From Caldithrix sp. (GTDB lineage: Bacteria > KSB1 > UBA2214 > DYKH01), in the NCBI GenBank assembly GCA_020722685.1, contig DYKH01000168.1, positions 1 through 10,497 on the forward strand: a stretch of DNA of 10,497 bases, written 5' to 3'. Shown here piece after piece: positions 7,633-10,497 of this stretch; position 1 is the first letter of the stretch, and each line of letters begins with the position of its first letter. A model generated the notes under the pieces. That model searched no databases, was not told the DNA's origin, and was given only the letters and a program-made list of their open reading frames with translations. A program made the translations under genes and the position numbers.

Positions 7633-7865
7633 CCATGAGCAGTTTCTACATGAATGTCTTCAGCAGCCAAGACTTCAATGGCGCACTGAACGCAAGCCCG
7701 AAGATCTTCTTCATGAAGATCAGGATAATAGTCCTTCATTATTCTCGTAAAGAAAAGCCCCTCCTTCAATAGCTCTAACACGCTTTGAACCGGAATCTGA
7801 GTGCCGGTCACACACGGCTTGCCAAAATGTAAGTTTGGATTTGTCTCAATTCTTTCCGACATCAT
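7629..7865 (-). CDS. DUF433 family protein, probable antitoxin
   Basis: A 78-residue helix-turn-helix-like protein of the DUF433 family, usually found directly before DUF5615 genes. Diagnostic motifs are NPNLHFGKPCVTGTQIPV at residues 9-26, followed by VLELLKEG and the late YYPDLHEEDLRACVQ. It is expected to bind and silence the downstream PIN-like protein and perhaps its own promoter. Two ATG codons stand in tandem (7865 and 7862). A weak SD (GAGG) lies 4 or 7 nt upstream, so the exact start is uncertain by one codon. The stop codon overlaps the toxin start. An imperfect dyad at 7868-7884 covers the SD and could be an autoregulatory site. Confidence 0.88.
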   Translation of the reverse strand: MMSERIETNPNLHFGKPCVTGTQIPVQSVLELLKEGLFFTRIMKDYYPDLHEEDLRACVQCAIEVLAAEDIHVETAHG

Positions 7866-7953
7866 TGGGCCTCATAGAGAAGCCAGTCTAAACATAGTGC
7901 GTTCCAGAAAACGGATTTCATCGGGCCAAGCAAACCAAGAATCATTTATCATT

Positions 7954-7974
7954 CGCTGAGTCGTATCCAATCAC
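7954..7974. repeat. Imperfect 21-bp direct repeat, left copy
   Basis: It begins CGCTGAGTCGTATCCAA and continues TCAC. It matches the copy at 8086-8106 at 18 of 21 positions, start to start distance 132 bp. Confidence 0.7.
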
Positions 7975-7990
7975 GGGGTGTCTTGCCGGT

Positions 7991-8069
7991 ACCGTCATTC
8001 CTGCGCACGCAGGAATCTGCTTCTCATTGGACGGCACAAGGAGACCCCTGCAGAAGCTGAGGTGACAGT
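7991..8069. mobile_element. Decayed MITE/REP-like palindromic element
   Basis: The segment starts ACCGTCATTCCTG and ends GAGGTGACAGT. The terminal seven bases are inverted matches at six of seven positions, and the outer 23 bases align inversely at 14 of 23. Inside the left end is the perfect dyad ATTCCTGCG-CA-CGCAGGAAT (7997-8016). Inside the right end is the hairpin CCTG-CAG-AAG-CTG-AGG (8047-8062). GTCATTCC-type palindromes are known as abundant interspersed repeats in many bacteria. Calling this one mobile is inference, since no second copy is visible in the window. Confidence 0.45.
7997..8016. repeat. Perfect 9-bp inverted repeat ATTCCTGCG/CGCAGGAAT
   Basis: Two 9-bp arms are separated by only CA, giving a 20-bp near-perfect palindrome. 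It is preceded by GTC, like the common GTCATTCC-type genomic repeats. As DNA it could be a protein or transposase recognition site; as RNA it would form a tight stem. Confidence 0.75.
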
Positions 8070-8085
8070 AGCCTGTGGTCGGTTA

Positions 8086-8106
8086 CGCTGAGTCATTTCC
8101 AACCAC
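8086..8106. repeat. Imperfect 21-bp direct repeat, right copy
   Basis: It begins CGCTGAGTCATTTCCAA and continues CCAC. The three differences from the left copy at 7954-7974 are at positions 10, 12 and 18. The pair brackets the palindromic element. Confidence 0.7.
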
Positions 8107-8172
8107 ATGCAAGAATACAACATTGCCTTTTGTCTTTCAAGCACATTTTTTCTCGAAACCTACCTCGCTTGC

Positions 8173-9678
8173 TTATTCCATCCAGTCAAAAGTCCGTGTG
8201 ACGGCCTTGAGCCACATGCGATATTGTTTCTCCCGATCCATCGACCTTAAAATCGGACGCCAAGTATGGTCGGCGCTCCAATGCTTACAAACTTCCGTCA
8301 GATTCTTCCAGAAACCGACCGCAAGTCCGGCCGCGTACGCGGCTCCGAGGGCCGTTGTCTCGGAAACTTTGGGCCGAACGACCGGCACCCCTAAAATATC
8401 CGATTGCAACTGCATCAGCAGGTCATTGGCCACCATCCCGCCGTCGACCTTGAGCGATTTCAGCCTTTGCCCGGAATCCTTCTGCATGGCCTCCAGTACT
8501 TCACGAGTCTGATAAGCCACCGCCTCCAAAGCAGCGCGGGCGATGTGTCCTTTGTTGACATAGCGGGTCAAGCCGACGATGATGCCTCGGGCATTCGCTT
8601 TCCAATAGGGTGCATAAAGTCCGGAGAAAGCCGGCACAAAGTAAATGCCGCCACTATCCGTCGCAGTCTTTGCCAGACTCTCGATCTCGGCGGAAGACTC
8701 GATCAATCCCAAATTATCCCGCAGCCATTGCACCAAGGCGCCGGCAATGGCAATGGAGCCTTCCAGAGCGTAGACGGGCTTTCCCTTGCCAAAGCGATAA
8801 GCCACAGTGGTCAATAGGCCGTTTTCGCTTGGCACCGGTCGGTGGCCGGTGTTGAGCAGCATGAAGCAGCCGGTTCCGTAGGTGTTTTTGGCTTCACCGG
8901 CGGCAAAACAGGCTTGGCCGATGAGCGCGGCTTGTTGATCGCCAACAGCCCCGCTGATAAGCATTTCATGCTTCAAGAAGCTCTGCTTGGATAAGGCGCC
9001 AAAAACTTGCGAAGAGGCGTAGATTTGCGGCAGGATCGGGCGCGGGATTTTCATGGCGGCAAGCAGCTCATCATCCCAATCCAGCGTTTCCAGATTCATC
9101 AATAATGTGCGGCTGGCGTTCGTGACGTCTGTCGCATGCACGCCTCCTCTGGACCCGCCGGTTAGATTCCAGATGAGCCAGCTATCCATGTTACCGAACA
9201 GAGCCACGCCGCTTTTGGCCGCTTTTTTTGCTTCCGGAACATTGTCCAAAATCCAACGGATTTTCGGTGCGGAAAAATAAGTCGCCAACGGCAGACCGGT
9301 CTGCGCACGAAATCGATCTTGGCCGCCTTCTCGTGCGAGCGCGGCGCAAATTTTGTCAGTGCGGGTATCTTGCCAGACGATCGCATTGCCGAATGGAGTC
9401 CCCGTGTTCTTATCCCAAAGAACCGTCGTCTCCCGTTGATTGGTGATACCAATGGCGGCGAGATCATTTGGCTTGAGCTTTGCTTTGCGCAGAGCCATAC
9501 GAATGACCGCCTGCGCATTCGCCCAAATTTCCAGCGGGTTGTGCTCCACCCATCCGGGCTGGGGATAGATTTGTCTATGCTCCTTTTGCGCCACGGCTAC
9601 TATACTTGCTCGCTGATCAAAAATAATGAACCGGGTGCTGGTGGTTCCTTGGTCTAAAGCGCCGATGAATAAAGGCAT
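8173..9678 (-). CDS. glpK: Glycerol kinase
   Basis: Cytoplasmic FGGY-family kinase that converts glycerol and ATP to sn-glycerol-3-phosphate. At 501 residues it has the usual full length. It shows the N-terminal phosphate-binding motif [11 protein letters not shown] (D9), the glycerol-contact pair R82-E83 in NQRETTVLW, the FGGY segment [13 protein letters not shown] (Y134), the catalytic D247 in [20 protein letters not shown] and the late signature [21 protein letters not shown]. The start ATG is preceded by GAGG at 9-nt spacing. The stretch before the GDQQAAL motif ([11 protein letters not shown]) lacks the glycine/arginine loop that binds fructose-1,6-bisphosphate in the E. coli enzyme. It also lacks a histidine at the position phosphorylated by HPr in Firmicutes, so those controls may be absent (inference). 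No glycerol facilitator or glycerol-3-phosphate dehydrogenase gene is in the window. An Ldh2-family gene lies 153 bp upstream on the same strand. Confidence 0.97.
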   Translation of the reverse strand: MPLFIGALDQGTTSTRFIIFDQRASIVAVAQKEHRQIYPQPGWVEHNPLEIWANAQAVIRMALRKAKLKPNDLAAIGITNQRETTVLWDKNTGTPFGNAIVWQDTRTDKICAALAREGGQDRFRAQTGLPLATYFSAPKIRWILDNVPEAKKAAKSGVALFGNMDSWLIWNLTGGSRGGVHATDVTNASRTLLMNLETLDWDDELLAAMKIPRPILPQIYASSQVFGALSKQSFLKHEMLISGAVGDQQAALIGQACFAAGEAKNTYGTGCFMLLNTGHRPVPSENGLLTTVAYRFGKGKPVYALEGSIAIAGALVQWLRDNLGLIESSAEIESLAKTATDSGGIYFVPAFSGLYAPYWKANARGIIVGLTRYVNKGHIARAALEAVAYQTREVLEAMQKDSGQRLKSLKVDGGMVANDLLMQLQSDILGVPVVRPKVSETTALGAAYAAGLAVGFWKNLTEVCKHWSADHTWRPILRSMDREKQYRMWLKAVTRTFDWME

Positions 9679-9818
9679 GGGGGAGAGCCTCTGAAAAGGG
9701 TTAGAATTTCAAACAATCCTCCAAAATGGTGATGCAGGAATGGAGGATCGGAGTTTTGGAGTCACCGAAACGGTAAAGCGGCTTCTTGCTCAGAGACGCT
9801 GGCTGAAAAATCTACTTT

Positions 9819-9831
9819 CCGTCCGCGACGG
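9819..9831 (-). terminator. Short inverted repeat right after the dehydrogenase stop
   Basis: On the minus strand CCGTC-GCG-GACGG forms a 5-bp GC-rich stem directly after the TGA. A T-rich stretch (GATTTTT) comes only about 6 nt later. It is a weak terminator candidate: the stem is short and the T run is displaced. Confidence 0.25.
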
Positions 9832-10497
9832 TCAAAATGGCAAGGCCACAGTAATCCCCAGCTTCGCCTGCAGCTCTTTCATGGTTTGCTGCAAGCTCGC
9901 ATTGATTGGAACGCCGGTAACCCGAATTCGTGCCTCGTTTTCAAATTCCTTTTCACCCGCCGTGTAAATTCGCTGCTGCCCGGGCAACTTGCCGGAATTG
10001 CGCATGGCGCGAACAAGACCGCCGGTGATCTTTTTGAAGGCATTCAACTCGATGAATTTGGAAATGTCGATGGCCAAAAAAAAGTGTCCCAGCTTGTTGG
10101 GAACCTTGTTTCCCGATTCGTCAAAGCCGCTGACTCCCCAGCAAAACGGCCCACCGCTGAACGCCGCGGAAAAAATCTCCACTAGCATTCCCAGGCCGTA
10201 CCCTTTGTAGCCCGCAAAATCTTCGCCCAGTCCTCCCAGCGGCAACAACGACGCAGCTTTCTTGCCGAACATCGAGAGCAAAGACTTTGCATCCGTAACA
10301 CTTTGCCCGTTCACGTCGATCGCCCAGCCATCATGAACGGCTTTTCCTTCCCGCTCCAGAACCTCAATTTTGCCACGTTGGACGATGGAAGTGGCCATGT
10401 CCAGAAGAAACGGACAATCTTCGTCGGTCGGCACACCAAAGGCGATGGGATTGTTGCCTAACACGGGCTCGTTGCCAAACGTAGGAGCAATGGACGG
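9832..10497 (-). CDS. Malate/L-lactate dehydrogenase, Ldh2 family (5' end cut by window edge)
   Basis: C-terminal 221 residues of an NAD(P)-dependent 2-hydroxyacid dehydrogenase of the Ldh2/malate dehydrogenase type (about 330-360 residues in full). The frame stays open to the right edge, where it reads PSIAPTFGNEPVLGNNPIAFG, so a GTG near 10464 is an internal valine and not the start. Family motifs seen are NPIAFGVP, LLDMATSIVQRGKI, LPLGGLGEDFAGYKGYGLGM and the late GQQRIYTAGEKE. The family reduces or oxidises substrates such as malate, lactate, ureidoglycolate or 2,3-diketogulonate. Which one applies cannot be told here, and the N-terminal catalytic part is outside the window. The stop is followed at once by a short inverted repeat (9819-9831). 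Confidence 0.93.
   Translation of the reverse strand, partial: PSIAPTFGNEPVLGNNPIAFGVPTDEDCPFLLDMATSIVQRGKIEVLEREGKAVHDGWAIDVNGQSVTDAKSLLSMFGKKAASLLPLGGLGEDFAGYKGYGLGMLVEIFSAAFSGGPFCWGVSGFDESGNKVPNKLGHFFLAIDISKFIELNAFKKITGGLVRAMRNSGKLPGQQRIYTAGEKEFENEARIRVTGVPINASLQQTMKELQAKLGITVALPF

Larger units (their letters stand above)
7866..8172. other. 307-bp gene-free region with palindromic, repeat-flanked element
   Basis: No convincing reading frame is present. The stretch contains two imperfect 21-bp direct repeats (7954-7974 and 8086-8106). Between them lies a 79-bp segment (7991-8069) bearing two hairpins and weakly inverted ends. The part from 8107 to 8172 is AT-rich spacer after glpK with no clear terminator. 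No good promoter for the toxin-antitoxin pair was found. Confidence 0.6.

Noticed and set aside
9811..9836. TTGACC-N15-TAGATT as a glpK promoter
   Set aside because: The spacer is two bases short, the -10 box is weak and the -35 box overlaps the dehydrogenase stop codon; too uncertain to list.
9740..9967. 75-residue plus-strand frame upstream of glpK
   Set aside because: It overlaps the antisense of the dehydrogenase C-terminus and has no family features.
1..10497. CRISPR array, tRNA, rRNA or complete insertion sequence
   Set aside because: No regularly spaced repeats, no cloverleaf or rRNA-like stretches and no transposase motifs were seen on either strand.

Overview
The window is a 10.5 kb piece of bacterial chromosome holding six complete protein-coding genes and one cut by the right edge. 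The organism is probably a Gram-negative of the FCB type, perhaps an uncultured lineage such as KSB1/Calditrichota. I infer this from the TonB-dependent receptor with an N-terminal carboxypeptidase-regulatory-like domain, its aspartate-rich loops and the propeller-type secreted protein; no marker gene proves it. SD sequences of the GGAGG type and a near-consensus sigma70 promoter argue against a typical Bacteroidetes promoter system.

Left part (1-5.7 kb, minus strand): a 724-residue secreted protein (N-terminal propeller-like part, C-terminal alpha-helical, toroid-like part) lies upstream of a 1006-residue TonB-dependent outer-membrane receptor. About 460 bp of highly structured intergenic DNA separates them. 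It holds a hairpin, dyads, direct repeats, two tiny ATGA-overlapping reading frames and a strong promoter that would give the receptor a leader of about 290 nt. The pair could be a substrate-acquisition locus, but the substrate is unknown.

Middle (5.9-7.9 kb): a pyrimidine-nucleoside phosphorylase gene on the plus strand, with all catalytic motifs, meets a two-gene module on the minus strand. That module is a DUF433 antitoxin-type gene followed, with an ATGA overlap, by a DUF5615 PIN-like toxin-type gene.

Right part (7.9-10.5 kb): a 307-bp gene-free stretch carries a decayed, palindrome-bearing MITE/REP-like element lying between two imperfect 21-bp direct repeats. It is followed by glycerol kinase (glpK, minus strand) and the C-terminal two thirds of a malate/L-lactate dehydrogenase (Ldh2 family, minus strand), which runs off the window. 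Glycerol kinase, the Ldh2-type dehydrogenase and the nucleoside phosphorylase suggest use of small carbon sources and nucleoside salvage, but they are separately spaced and do not form one clear pathway operon.

I see no convincing new defence or biosynthetic system. The best leads are the structured intergenic element at about 3.26-3.48 kb, the repeat-flanked element at about 8.0 kb, and the secreted propeller/toroid protein of unknown function.
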